Below, piece after piece: positions 28,595 to 38,009 of a DNA stretch of 52,298 nucleotides (position 1 is the stretch's first letter; each line of letters begins with the position of its first letter). The position numbers and the translations under genes are program-made. Origin of the DNA: Bacteroidales bacterium (GTDB lineage: Bacteria; Bacteroidota; Bacteroidia; Bacteroidales; UBA7960); the NCBI GenBank assembly GCA_003552075.1, contig PUOJ01000050.1, positions 1 through 52,298 of the forward strand, written 5' to 3'. A model generated the notes under the pieces. The model saw nothing but the letters and a program-made list of their open reading frames with translations, did not search any database and was not told where the DNA came from.

Positions 28595-28777
28595 ATGAAC
28601 ATCACACATGTGTACTGTTTTTTTGCAATCCTGCTGATCTTGCTGGCCGCCACGCTGATGATCATGGCCATCAAGGACATTCTGCGGAACCAGCAGCGCA
28701 GGATATTGATTTTGCTGCTGTTGTTGGCCCCCATCGTGGGACCACTGATTTATTTTCAGACAAGGCAAAAGAGGTAA
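28595..28777 (+). CDS. Small membrane protein (PLDc_N-like, 60 aa)
   Basis: MNITHVYCFFAILLILLAATLMIMAIKDILRNQQRRILILLLLLAPIVGPLIYFQTRQKR. Confidence 0.6.
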   Translation: MNITHVYCFFAILLILLAATLMIMAIKDILRNQQRRILILLLLLAPIVGPLIYFQTRQKR

Positions 28778-28998
28778 AAACCTGTTTGGATGCTTACTGG
28801 AAGCAACCGGGGCCAGTTTTTTTCTGCACCGGTTGTTTCCTTTTCCACATTGCTGCGTTTCGGACACCGTTTAACCTGTATCATGCATTCAAACAAGCAT
28901 TTGTTGCATCTGGCAGGGTGGGTGATCCCAAGAACAGCTGCCTGACCTGCCTCCAATTGTTTGCCTGTGATGAATCATTCCGATTAACAATTTAATAC

Positions 28999-29006
28999 TA
29001 CTTTTG
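28999..29006 (+). promoter_or_regulatory. Bacteroidota -7 element TACTTTTG directly before trpS ATG
   Basis: tttaatacTACTTTTGtggtATG (exact TAnnTTTG). Confidence 0.5.
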
Positions 29007-29010
29007 TGGT

Positions 29011-30018
29011 ATGGAAACAGTTGTAAGCGGAATACGGTCTACAGGGCACCTGCACTTGGGCAATTACTTTGGTGCCATCAAGAACTTTGTAAAGATGCAG
29101 CATCAGCATCGCTGCTATTTTTTCATTGCAGACTATCATTCTTTGACCACCCACCCCACCCCGGATGACCTTTATCGAAATGTGCGGCAGGTACTCATCG
29201 AATACCTGGCCGCAGGCATCGACCCGGAGGTGGCCACCCTATACATACAGAGCGATGTGCCTGAGGTGGCGGAGCTTTATCTTTTGCTCAACATGAATGC
29301 CTATAAGGGGGAGCTGGAGCGGTGCACTTCCTTTAAGGACAAGGTGCGAACCCAGCCCGACAATGTGAATGCGGGCTTGCTGACCTACCCTGTGCTGATG
29401 GCAGCCGACATCATCATCCACAAGGCCACCAAAGTGCCTGTGGGCAAGGACCAGGAACAACACATGGAGATGGCGCGCACCTTTGCCAACCGTTTTAACA
29501 GGCTGTACAAGACGGAATGTTTTCCGCCGCCTTATGCATATAACTTCGATGAAGCGCTGGTGAAGGTTCCTGGCCTGGACGGCAGCACCAAGATGGGCAA
29601 GTCCGGGGCAGAGGGCAATGCCATCTTCCTGGCCGACGAACCCGCGGTGATCCGCAAAAAGGTCATGCGGGCCACGACCGACTCCGGGCCTTCGCAGCCC
29701 GGGGAGCCTGTCTCGCAACCCATACAGAACCTGTTTGACCTGATGGGCATCGTGAGCGACCAGGGCACCCTGACACACTACCAGGATGCATACAAGCAGG
29801 GGACCATTCGCTATGGTGACATGAAGAAACAGCTTGCCGAAGACATGATTGCCTTCACGGCACCGGTGCGCGAACGTATCCTGGCCATTGATGCAGATGA
29901 AAACTACCTCCGGAAGGTGGCCCGCATGGGAGCAGAAAAGGCAAGGGAAAGCGCGCGACAAACGATCAGGGAGGTGCGGGAGATCATTGGATTTGCCTCC
30001 GCACTACCGGTTAATTGA
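29011..30018 (+). CDS. trpS: Tryptophan--tRNA ligase
   Basis: VVSGIRSTGHLHLGNYFGAI, YPVLMAADIIIHKATKVPVGKDQEQHMEMAR, KMGKS motif. Confidence 0.95.
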   Translation: METVVSGIRSTGHLHLGNYFGAIKNFVKMQHQHRCYFFIADYHSLTTHPTPDDLYRNVRQVLIEYLAAGIDPEVATLYIQSDVPEVAELYLLLNMNAYKGELERCTSFKDKVRTQPDNVNAGLLTYPVLMAADIIIHKATKVPVGKDQEQHMEMARTFANRFNRLYKTECFPPPYAYNFDEALVKVPGLDGSTKMGKSGAEGNAIFLADEPAVIRKKVMRATTDSGPSQPGEPVSQPIQNLFDLMGIVSDQGTLTHYQDAYKQGTIRYGDMKKQLAEDMIAFTAPVRERILAIDADENYLRKVARMGAEKARESARQTIREVREIIGFASALPVN

Positions 30019-31235
30019 CAAGGAACGAAAAGCATTGCATGCAAAAACACATAGAAATCAAGAAAGAGAAGGAGCGGGCGGTGCTTGTTGGCGTGATCAC
30101 CCGCGATGAGCCCGAAGAGCGGGTGGCAGAATACCTGGATGAACTTGCTTTCCTGGTGGACACTGCCGGCGGGGTGGTCTTGAAGAAGTTTACGCAGAAG
30201 ATCGACAAGCCGGACCCGGCCACTTACATCGGCAAAGGAAAGGCAGAAGAGATTAAAGAATACATCAGGGAGGTCAAAGCTGACCTGGTGGTTTTTGATG
30301 ACGAGCTGACGGCTTCGCAGCAACGCAACTTAGACAGGGCCTTTAAAACCCGTGTGATTGACCGCAGCAACCTGATCCTGGACATCTTTGCCATGCGGGC
30401 CCGCACCGCGCATGCACGCACCCAGGTGGAGCTGGCCCAGTATCAGTACCTGCTGCCTCGCCTGGCCGGGATGTGGACCCACCTTGAGCGACAAAAGGGG
30501 GGCATCGGACTAAAAGGACCCGGGGAGAAAGAGATCGAGACAGACCGACGGATCGTTCGTGACAAAATCGCCCTGCTCAAAAAGAAGCTTCAGCAGATAG
30601 ACAAACAAAAGGCCACCCAGCGCTCCAACCGCGGCAACCTAGTCAGGGTAGCCCTTGTGGGCTATACCAACGTGGGCAAGTCGACCATCATGAACATGCT
30701 CAGCAAAACAGACGTGTTCGCTGAAGACAAGCTCTTTGCCACGCTAGACACGACCGTCAGAAAGATCGTGATCGGCAACCTGCCATTCCTGCTTTCCGAC
30801 ACCGTAGGCTTCATTCGCAAGCTCCCCCACCACCTCATCGAATCCTTTAAATCAACCCTGGACGAGGTGCGTGAGTCAGATGTGTTGCTGCACGTGGCAG
30901 ACATTTCGCACCCCAACTTTGAGGAGCAGCTCCGGGTGGTCAGGGACACGTTGGCAGAGATTACCGAAAATGAAGAAAAACAGACCATCGTGGTTTTCAA
31001 CAAGATGGATAAGTACAGCTGGGTGGAAAAGGAGGAGGACGACCTGACTCCTGCCACAGAGGAGAACATCAGCCTGGAGGAGATGAAGGAAACATGGATG
31101 GGAAAGATGAATGCCCCCTGTATCTTCATTTCGGCGAAAAAGAAAGAAAACATTGAAGCGTTCAGGCGGTTGCTATACGATACCGTGGTGGAAATCCACC
31201 AAAAGCGTTACCCTTACGATCATTTTTTGTATTGA
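30015..31235 (+). CDS. hflX: GTPase HflX
   Basis: YIGKGKAEEIKEYI, GLKGPGEKEIETDRR, GYTNVGKSTIMN, DTVGFIRKLPHHLIESFKSTL; start may be 30039. Confidence 0.95.
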   Translation: MTRNEKHCMQKHIEIKKEKERAVLVGVITRDEPEERVAEYLDELAFLVDTAGGVVLKKFTQKIDKPDPATYIGKGKAEEIKEYIREVKADLVVFDDELTASQQRNLDRAFKTRVIDRSNLILDIFAMRARTAHARTQVELAQYQYLLPRLAGMWTHLERQKGGIGLKGPGEKEIETDRRIVRDKIALLKKKLQQIDKQKATQRSNRGNLVRVALVGYTNVGKSTIMNMLSKTDVFAEDKLFATLDTTVRKIVIGNLPFLLSDTVGFIRKLPHHLIESFKSTLDEVRESDVLLHVADISHPNFEEQLRVVRDTLAEITENEEKQTIVVFNKMDKYSWVEKEEDDLTPATEENISLEEMKETWMGKMNAPCIFISAKKKENIEAFRRLLYDTVVEIHQKRYPYDHFLY

Positions 31236-31385
31236 TCCATATTGTTGCCGCCACGTGACAGGCCGCCCAGGGGCCACGAGGCGATCAGTGACGCACACAC
31301 CCCCCTGGGGTCGCGTCGGGGCAAATAACCGCTTAGGCGGCGCCCCAGGGCCCTTAAAACGGCCCCCGGAATTCATCAAAGACCC

Positions 31386-31393
31386 TATCTTTG
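31386..31393 (+). promoter_or_regulatory. Bacteroidota -7 element TATCTTTG four bases before the acyltransferase ATG
   Basis: gaccCTATCTTTGtcacATG (exact TAnnTTTG). Confidence 0.55.
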
Positions 31394-31397
31394 TCAC

Positions 31398-32282
31398 ATG
31401 CTCACACGAATCTTAACAGCTGTAGTCCGCTTGCTTGCCTATTTGCCTTTCTGGGCGCTGCATGGCATTGCTTCCATCCAGGCCTTCATGATGGCCCGGG
31501 TGTTAAGGTACCGCAGAAAGGTTATATTGACCAACCTGCGCAATGCCTTTCCGGAAAAGCAGGAAAGGGAGATCCGCCGGATTGCCATTGCCTTTTACCA
31601 TCACCTGTCAGATGTGTTGGTAGAGATGATCAAGCTTCGCACCATTTCTGAAAAAGAATTCCTGCGGCGTTGCAGCATGCCGGAGGAGGGTCGCCGGTTG
31701 TTGCTGGCGCATTACGAAAGGGGTGAACACCTGGTCGGCCTGCTGGGCCATACCGGCAACTGGGAGTGGGTGCCTCCTTTGGTTACGATGAACGTGCCGT
31801 ACCTGGTCGCGCCCGTATACAAGCCCCTGAAGGACAAGCACCTTGACCGCCTGATCCTGGAAACGCGAAGCCGGTTCGCGCACGAGCTGTTGCCCAAGAC
31901 ACAGGTCGGCCGTGCAATGGTTCGTTACATACATCAAGGCAGGCCATTCATCCTGGGCTTGATTGCTGACCAGACGCCCAGGCCGGAAGGGGCGCAGTGG
32001 CTCACTTTTTTGTCGCAGGACACCCCCGTGAATGCCGGACCAGAAAAGGTAGCCCGCAGCAGGAAGATGCCTGCCTATTTTGTTTCCCTTCGACGCGTAC
32101 GCCGTGGTCATTACAAGTTACACCTGGAGTTGTTGAGCGAACAGCCGTGGAAGCTTCAGGATGGGGCGCTGACAGCCCTTTTCATGGCGAAGCTGGAGGA
32201 GGAAATCCGCTCCAGGCCAGAGGCCTGGCTGTGGTCGCATCGCCGTTGGAAATATTCGCGGAACCGTGAAACATCAGTATAA
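31398..32282 (+). CDS. Lysophospholipid/lipid A acyltransferase (LpxL/HtrB family)
   Basis: LLGHTGNWEW (HX4D/E-like), GLIADQTPR, membrane N-terminus. Confidence 0.92.
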   Translation: MLTRILTAVVRLLAYLPFWALHGIASIQAFMMARVLRYRRKVILTNLRNAFPEKQEREIRRIAIAFYHHLSDVLVEMIKLRTISEKEFLRRCSMPEEGRRLLLAHYERGEHLVGLLGHTGNWEWVPPLVTMNVPYLVAPVYKPLKDKHLDRLILETRSRFAHELLPKTQVGRAMVRYIHQGRPFILGLIADQTPRPEGAQWLTFLSQDTPVNAGPEKVARSRKMPAYFVSLRRVRRGHYKLHLELLSEQPWKLQDGALTALFMAKLEEEIRSRPEAWLWSHRRWKYSRNRETSV

Positions 32283-32354
32283 ACAGGTCTTAGTAACAGA
32301 CCTTGGCTTTTCCTTCCTTTTGCGGCACATCCGACAGGCTTCCCTGTGCGCCGG

Positions 32355-32391
32355 GGCAAAGCGCTGAATCCGTCCGACGGCGCGCTTTGTC
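32355..32391. terminator. Hairpin between convergent acyltransferase and anti-sigma-like gene
   Basis: GGCAAAGCGC ... GCGCTTTGTC, 9/10 complementary (G-U at remaining position). Confidence 0.45.
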
Positions 32392-32399
32392 AATTTCCC

Positions 32400-33668
32400 T
32401 TACTTTCTGGACACCTCAAAAAAGTCGCCAATGGCGAAAGTAACCGTTCTGCCGTCAGACTTGGTTTCGCCATCTACCACAACGGGTTGGCCCAGGAGGT
32501 TGTTGATGCTGCCGAACCCACGGCGGGCATACCGGCCCAGCAGAGATGCGTCTGTATGCAACAGCTCTTCCGCCTGGTCAATGGGCAGCCCTGTTCGTTC
32601 TGTAAGCTCGTTCCGGGCTAGCTGGGCCAGTGTAAGGTCTTGCCTGTCGGCCGTTCGGGGATCGTCAGCATGCTCTGCGAATAAGTCTGCGCGGTCGCGG
32701 TAAGCAAGCCAGTAATATTCCTGTCGTTTGCGGAGAGGTTCCTGTGGTCTTTGTGTTGCGCCAACGGGAGTCTGTGGCATCACACGATGCATCTGCGATG
32801 CCAGGAGTGGTCTTAGCGCGGGGGTTTCGTAGCCAGGGTCTGCATAAGCTGCAGGCACACCAGGGTCCGCTGACTGGCGGTCAACTTGCAGGGAGGTCAG
32901 CCGGCTTGATGTGGTAGCAAGGTGGATGCCCGGCCGGGAGCTGGCAGGCAGCTGATTTGGAGGAATGGGGGTCATCGCCCGGGCTGACCTCTGCAGCAGA
33001 CCGGGAGCTTCCGCAACGGCCTCCGTCAGCTCCCGGTCGATGCCAGCAGGGGTGTCTTGTGTAAACTCCGGCGTCGTGTGGTCAGGCATGAAGTGCCACA
33101 TGATCACCGCCATCAGCACGGCAGCCGCAGCAGCTGCTGCCGTGTGGCTGTAACGACGCACAAAAGCTCCGATGGGATGTCGCTTCAGAGCTTGCTTTCC
33201 GGGGCACGTCGCTGCCGGTTCGGGGCGCAGACGGGCTGCACGCAACAATTCAAGGTCCTTTTGATACGCCGGGTTGGCTGACAAAAAGGCACGGGCCGCC
33301 TCTTCCTGTTCCTTGTCCAGGTCTCCTTCAGTGAAAGCAATAAGCACCGTGTCCACGCGTGCGGGCCGCACGCGAAGAACACCCTGGTCGTCAGGGGCAA
33401 AAAGATCCTCCGAAAGGATGGCCACTTCCGTCTCCGCATGTGCAGGTCCATGGGCAGCCGCCCAAAGGTCCTTTTTCAGGCTGTCCTTTCCGGGAAACTC
33501 AACCTGGTCCGCACCCTCCAGGCCCACCATCTCAAAGGCCTCAAACTCTGCCCGCAGGTCAGGATGGCTTTCAAGGAACACCAAAAGCTCTCGCCTGCCT
33601 TCGTCTGAAAGCCTGCCCTCAAAATGGTCGAGGAAATAGAGCGGATAGTTTTCCCGGTTGATCTTCAT
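32400..33668 (-). CDS. Anti-sigma-factor-like membrane protein encoded with an ECF sigma factor
   Basis: Cytoplasmic acidic N-term with repeated LxxFLExxPDLxxE / RAFLSANPAYQKDLELL segments, single Ala-rich TM (TAAAAAAAVLMAVIMWHF); adjacent to sigma factor. Confidence 0.7.
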   Translation of the reverse strand: MKINRENYPLYFLDHFEGRLSDEGRRELLVFLESHPDLRAEFEAFEMVGLEGADQVEFPGKDSLKKDLWAAAHGPAHAETEVAILSEDLFAPDDQGVLRVRPARVDTVLIAFTEGDLDKEQEEAARAFLSANPAYQKDLELLRAARLRPEPAATCPGKQALKRHPIGAFVRRYSHTAAAAAAAVLMAVIMWHFMPDHTTPEFTQDTPAGIDRELTEAVAEAPGLLQRSARAMTPIPPNQLPASSRPGIHLATTSSRLTSLQVDRQSADPGVPAAYADPGYETPALRPLLASQMHRVMPQTPVGATQRPQEPLRKRQEYYWLAYRDRADLFAEHADDPRTADRQDLTLAQLARNELTERTGLPIDQAEELLHTDASLLGRYARRGFGSINNLLGQPVVVDGETKSDGRTVTFAIGDFFEVSRK

Positions 33669-33761
33669 TGTCTCTTTGATGGTTTCAGGCCGAAAGCCAG
33701 GCTTCATGTGCATGGTGCATCCATTTGCCAAGATGCCGGGGCCGGGGGCCTTGATTGATTG

Positions 33762-34247
33762 TCATATGACCACGTCCATGCTTCCAATGTACTTTTTTAA
33801 AAACAGGCGCGCCCGGTAAATGTACACCTTTACCTGCGACTCGCTCAGGCCAGTAATTTGACCGATCTCGTGGTAGGAATACCCTTCATAATCGCGCAAC
33901 ATGATCACTGCACGTTGATCGGAAGGCAGGCGCGAAAGCCCTTCTTCCAGTATTTCCCCAAGCCCGGAGTATTCCTGCTGGTATCCTTCTGTCTGCATAG
34001 GAACTTCATCGCACAGGTCTTCCTTTTTTCCCTTTCTCAGGCTGTCGATCATCGCGTGATAGGCCGTGCTGAACAGGTAAGCGCGGGCTTTATCCACATG
34101 GACTTCACGATGGCGAAGCCAGAGCCTTTCAAAGCTGTCCTGCACCACATCCTGTGCCCGGGCATCGTCGCGCAGGTTTTTCAGGATAAAGCGATACACG
34201 CCATCCGCATAGCGGTCTACACACTGATTGTATTCGGCCGTTGTCAT
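33762..34247 (-). CDS. RNA polymerase ECF-type sigma-70 family sigma factor
   Basis: DVVQDSFERLWLRH, YHEIGQITGLSESQVKVYIYRARLFLKKYI. Confidence 0.93.
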   Translation of the reverse strand: MTTAEYNQCVDRYADGVYRFILKNLRDDARAQDVVQDSFERLWLRHREVHVDKARAYLFSTAYHAMIDSLRKGKKEDLCDEVPMQTEGYQQEYSGLGEILEEGLSRLPSDQRAVIMLRDYEGYSYHEIGQITGLSESQVKVYIYRARLFLKKYIGSMDVVI

Positions 34248-34578
34248 GTGTTCCGGTTAGCTCCTGTTTATCTGCCGCTTGCCTCCATTTGTAGCGGCTT
34301 TTTCAAGTCAGCATCCAATGCTTTGTCGTTGGTGGTTGGTTCAGCTGCACGTTCAGCGCCTGTTTATCAGTCACTGCAGGCCAACTCAGATTTTCAGCAA
34401 GTTCCATTTCCCCTGTCTCTCCTCACCTGCCTTTGGGCTCCGTGGCTTCATTGCCGTTGATCGTGCCTTCTCAAATCCGGTGCAGGCCCCTTTTATCTCA
34501 CCTGGGCGTATCCTTGCTGGACATTCCACCTGCATGCAACAGTAAGACGTACTTCAAGTGAAAAAAGTTACACCAAAG

Positions 34579-34586
34579 CAAAGGTA
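34579..34586 (-). promoter_or_regulatory. Bacteroidota -7 element TACCTTTG (minus strand) upstream of ECF sigma gene
   Basis: Reverse complement reads ccgTACCTTTGctttgg. Confidence 0.45.
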
Positions 34587-34815
34587 CGGATTGTTTTTAT
34601 ATCTTATCCGCTTATAGCGTGCAACTTACAGGCAGCTGTGTGCGCAGCCAATTTGGGTGTTTGAGGCAATATGGGCTACAGTACCCTCCGAATGTTATTC
34701 TCCGTAAAGCAGGCCTTCCTGGTGGCACATTATCCCCAGGGGCTTTACGCAGGCTGCACATTCGTTCAGTAGCGTAAAGAAGCTTGATGCAACAGCGCCC
34801 TCTTCGTTTTTGTAG

Positions 34816-36123
34816 TTATTTTTTTACCCAAGGCTTGCTTATGGAGGAATTGCCGCTTGTCAGGCGCACGACATATGCACCTGCGGGCAGGTTGGAGATG
34901 TCTATGGCCATTGTCTTTCCAGGAATGTAGCTGCGCTTTTCACTTATCACCAGGTGGCCGGCGGCAGAAAGCAGGTCGACATGCACGTGCTTTCCCGTCT
35001 CATCCGGACTGATCTCTTTTATCCTTACGTGCAGCATCTTATCGGCAGGGTTGGGGTAGAGCTTTAGTTTGGCCGGCTGCTTTTCAGGAAGCAGGACACC
35101 GGTCTCATCGTCCACTTCAGCAACCAGCAGCTCGCCATCGACCACGTACCAGTAATGCCATTCTCCGCCTTCGCCTTCATCCCAGTTGTCGATATCAAAC
35201 CACCCGCTGCCCTCAAAGTCTCCTTTCACTTGGTATACCAGGATGGCTTCCCCGCCCTGCTCCCAGTGGAGAGGCTCTCCTGGCACGCAAGTTTCGGGGG
35301 GTCCCCCATGTTTTTGAAGGAAGTAGGCATAGTCATCATAGGATGGATGTCCGAACACCCGGGCCTGCCCGGCTTGATCAACCGCAATGGCGGTATATTC
35401 ATTGGCGGCGATCCCACGGGCATCCATTTGCCAGTCGGCGATCATCCTGGCCATGAAGCCCACATGCCGCCCATGGCGATCCATTCCGTCATCATGGATG
35501 CGGTTGTAGTGGCTGTCGGTTACCGTTTGCTCCATGAAGGGCACCTGCAGGAAGTCCTTTTCCAGCTTCACCCGCCAGTGGTAGGGATCCGAGAGTGCTT
35601 CCGAAGACCATACCGTGCCGTTTTCTGCGCCGAAAACCACCTCTCCGAGTACCGCCATCCCGGCGCTGGTGCCGCCAATGGTGATTTTTTTGTTGGTGAT
35701 CAGCTCGTTAAGCATGTCCAGCATCTCGCTGTCGCGCCATTCGTCCACATAGTGCCACTGGTTGCCACCGGCAATGAATACCACCTCCGCTTCCGCGAGA
35801 ATGTCGAGCACCTCCGGGCTTTCGGTGTCTTCCGGACCGGTGATCACGATAGACGTTACCGAGTTGACCTCCACGCCCAATCCGCTGTAGAAGTAGTTGT
35901 TGTATCCGTCCGAGCCGGAGGCCCGTAATACCACCACGTCGCCTCCATCTGCGCGCTGCAGCATCCAGGCCATGGCATCGTCGTTGTCGGTCTCACCGCC
36001 AGCCAGCACAAGCCCTGGCAGATGATCTGTGTCCACGGACTCCTCATTGCCCGTGTGATAGATCTCCTGTGTCCATCCGAAGAGCACTGTCAAAACCAAT
36101 AAAATCGTCAATAAAATTTTCAT
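34816..36123 (-). CDS. Secreted cyanophycinase-like S51 peptidase with T9SS C-terminal sorting domain
   Basis: Signal peptide MKILLTILLVLTVLFGWTQ; VFIAGGNQWHY, IGGTSAGMAVLGE nucleophile elbow, TDSHYNRIH...DRHGRHVGFMARM; C-term LKLYPNPADKMLHVRI...LPAGAYVVRLTSG..ISKPWVKK. Confidence 0.88.
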   Translation of the reverse strand: MKILLTILLVLTVLFGWTQEIYHTGNEESVDTDHLPGLVLAGGETDNDDAMAWMLQRADGGDVVVLRASGSDGYNNYFYSGLGVEVNSVTSIVITGPEDTESPEVLDILAEAEVVFIAGGNQWHYVDEWRDSEMLDMLNELITNKKITIGGTSAGMAVLGEVVFGAENGTVWSSEALSDPYHWRVKLEKDFLQVPFMEQTVTDSHYNRIHDDGMDRHGRHVGFMARMIADWQMDARGIAANEYTAIAVDQAGQARVFGHPSYDDYAYFLQKHGGPPETCVPGEPLHWEQGGEAILVYQVKGDFEGSGWFDIDNWDEGEGGEWHYWYVVDGELLVAEVDDETGVLLPEKQPAKLKLYPNPADKMLHVRIKEISPDETGKHVHVDLLSAAGHLVISEKRSYIPGKTMAIDISNLPAGAYVVRLTSGNSSISKPWVKK

Positions 36124-36345
36124 ACGTCTCGTTTTTGTCAAAAACAGGGGGGCGTAATGCCTTAAAGCCTCATATCCAGGTGGCTTGGTAACACTCCGCC
36201 CCGACACGAACTTTCCAAAACACCTTCTTAGGGGTCAAAGCGCGAGCCTTTGCTAATCGTGCCGCCCCTCAATCTTCCAGGGCGGTCAGCACCTTCATCG
36301 CGTCCCGGGCCCTGGCTGAAGGCTAGCCTGTGTCATTCATGCAAC

Positions 36346-37959
36346 CTAAAACCCCGAAAGGTCCATTGTCACCGTCGGGATGAGCAGCAGGAAGCCCAGC
36401 AGGATCAGGATGGCGATGAGTGGGGTGACCCATTTGACCCATTTATGGTATGGGATGCGTGCAACGCCGAGCACGGCGATCAGCACGCCGGAGGTGGGGG
36501 TGATCATGTTGGTGAAGCCATCGCCAAACTGGAAGGCCATCACGGTGGCCTGCCGGGAGATGTCGATGAGGTCACTGAAGGGCGCCATGATGGGCATGGT
36601 GATGGCCGCTTTGGCTGAGCCGCTTGGGATTACTATGTTGACAATGGTCTGGATCACGTACATCACCCCGACGGAGGCCACGCTGCCAAACTGGCCGAGC
36701 GAACGACTCAGTCCGTAGAGGATGCTGTCGATGATGCCACCATCTTCGAGCACCACGATGATGCCCCCTGCGAGTCCGACGATGATGGCTGCCGACATGA
36801 TGTCCTTCACCCCGTCGAGGAAGGAGGTGGCGATGTCGTTGGCATCCTTTTGTACGGCAAGTCCTGCAGCGATCCCCATCCCCAGGAAGAGGGTGGCGAT
36901 CTCCATCACGTACCACTGGTATCCCATCACGCCCACGATAAGGAAAAGGATGGTGTAGGCCAGCAGGAGGAGGATAAAGAAGTGCACTGACTTGCGGAGG
37001 GTCCATATCCCGGCCAGGGCAAAGATCACGGTGGCCACGGGGATCACGGTGATGGTAGCCGATGAGGCGCCCACGGTCAGCGTGGACAGCGGGTACATCA
37101 CAGAAAAAATGGCGAGTACCAGCAAGACCGCCGCATATACGTACCAGGCCATCCTGGGCGTATAATAGGTGATGTTGTTCACGTCGCTGGCCTCTCGTTT
37201 TCGCCAGTAGCTGTCTTCTTCATACATGGTGGATCGCGTGGGGTCTTTTCGTATTCTGGACACATAGCGCAGCACAAAGGCAATGCCCACGATGTTGATC
37301 ACCACCCATGCAAAGAGGCGGTATTCGAGGCCTGAAAACAGGGGCAGGTCGGCCAGGCCCTGGGCGATTCCGATGGTGAAGGGGTTCAGGATGGCTCCGG
37401 CAAAGCCAAGATGGGCGCCGATGTATACCATGCAGACTCCCGTAATGCTGTCGTAGCCCATGGAGATCGCCAGCGGGATCAGGATGATCACGAAGGCGAT
37501 CGTCTCCTCGCTCATCCCGAAAATGGCACCAAAGGCACTGAAGAGCAGCATCACCATCACAATGATGATGTTGTCCACACCCAGCCGGCGCATGGTGGCA
37601 TTGCTTTCGAGTTTGCGTGCATAGCGCAGGAAGGACATGATTCCCACATCGATGGCCTTGGTCTGGTTCATGATCCAGAAGGCGCCGCCGATCATCAGGA
37701 TGAACACGATGATGTTGGACTGTCGTACAAAACCGTTGAAGAGCGCCGACAGCACCTGCCAGGTCTGCGGCTGGCTGTCGAGTGTGTGCCCCTCCGGAAG
37801 TTGGTCCTCGTAATAAAAGACCATGGTGCTTTGTTCTCTGCCGTCGATGACCACCGTCTCCTCAATGTATTTTCCCGGTGGGATGAACCAGGTGAGGACG
37901 GCTGCCAGGATGATGATGAAAAATACGATGACGTAGGTGTGGGGTATCTTCTTCAGCAT
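36346..37959 (-). CDS. YfcC family transporter (C4-dicarboxylate / arginine-ornithine-antiporter-like superfamily)
   Basis: MLKKIPHTYVIVFFIIILAAVLTWFIPPGKY; GMSEETIAFVIILIPLAISMGYDSITG; NIVIPSGSAKAAITMPIMAPFSDLI. Confidence 0.87.
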   Translation of the reverse strand: MLKKIPHTYVIVFFIIILAAVLTWFIPPGKYIEETVVIDGREQSTMVFYYEDQLPEGHTLDSQPQTWQVLSALFNGFVRQSNIIVFILMIGGAFWIMNQTKAIDVGIMSFLRYARKLESNATMRRLGVDNIIIVMVMLLFSAFGAIFGMSEETIAFVIILIPLAISMGYDSITGVCMVYIGAHLGFAGAILNPFTIGIAQGLADLPLFSGLEYRLFAWVVINIVGIAFVLRYVSRIRKDPTRSTMYEEDSYWRKREASDVNNITYYTPRMAWYVYAAVLLVLAIFSVMYPLSTLTVGASSATITVIPVATVIFALAGIWTLRKSVHFFILLLLAYTILFLIVGVMGYQWYVMEIATLFLGMGIAAGLAVQKDANDIATSFLDGVKDIMSAAIIVGLAGGIIVVLEDGGIIDSILYGLSRSLGQFGSVASVGVMYVIQTIVNIVIPSGSAKAAITMPIMAPFSDLIDISRQATVMAFQFGDGFTNMITPTSGVLIAVLGVARIPYHKWVKWVTPLIAILILLGFLLLIPTVTMDLSGF

Positions 37960-38009
37960 GGGTCAACGATTTAAGACTTGCTTGTACACGGGTTAAACGG
38001 GGTTGCAGT

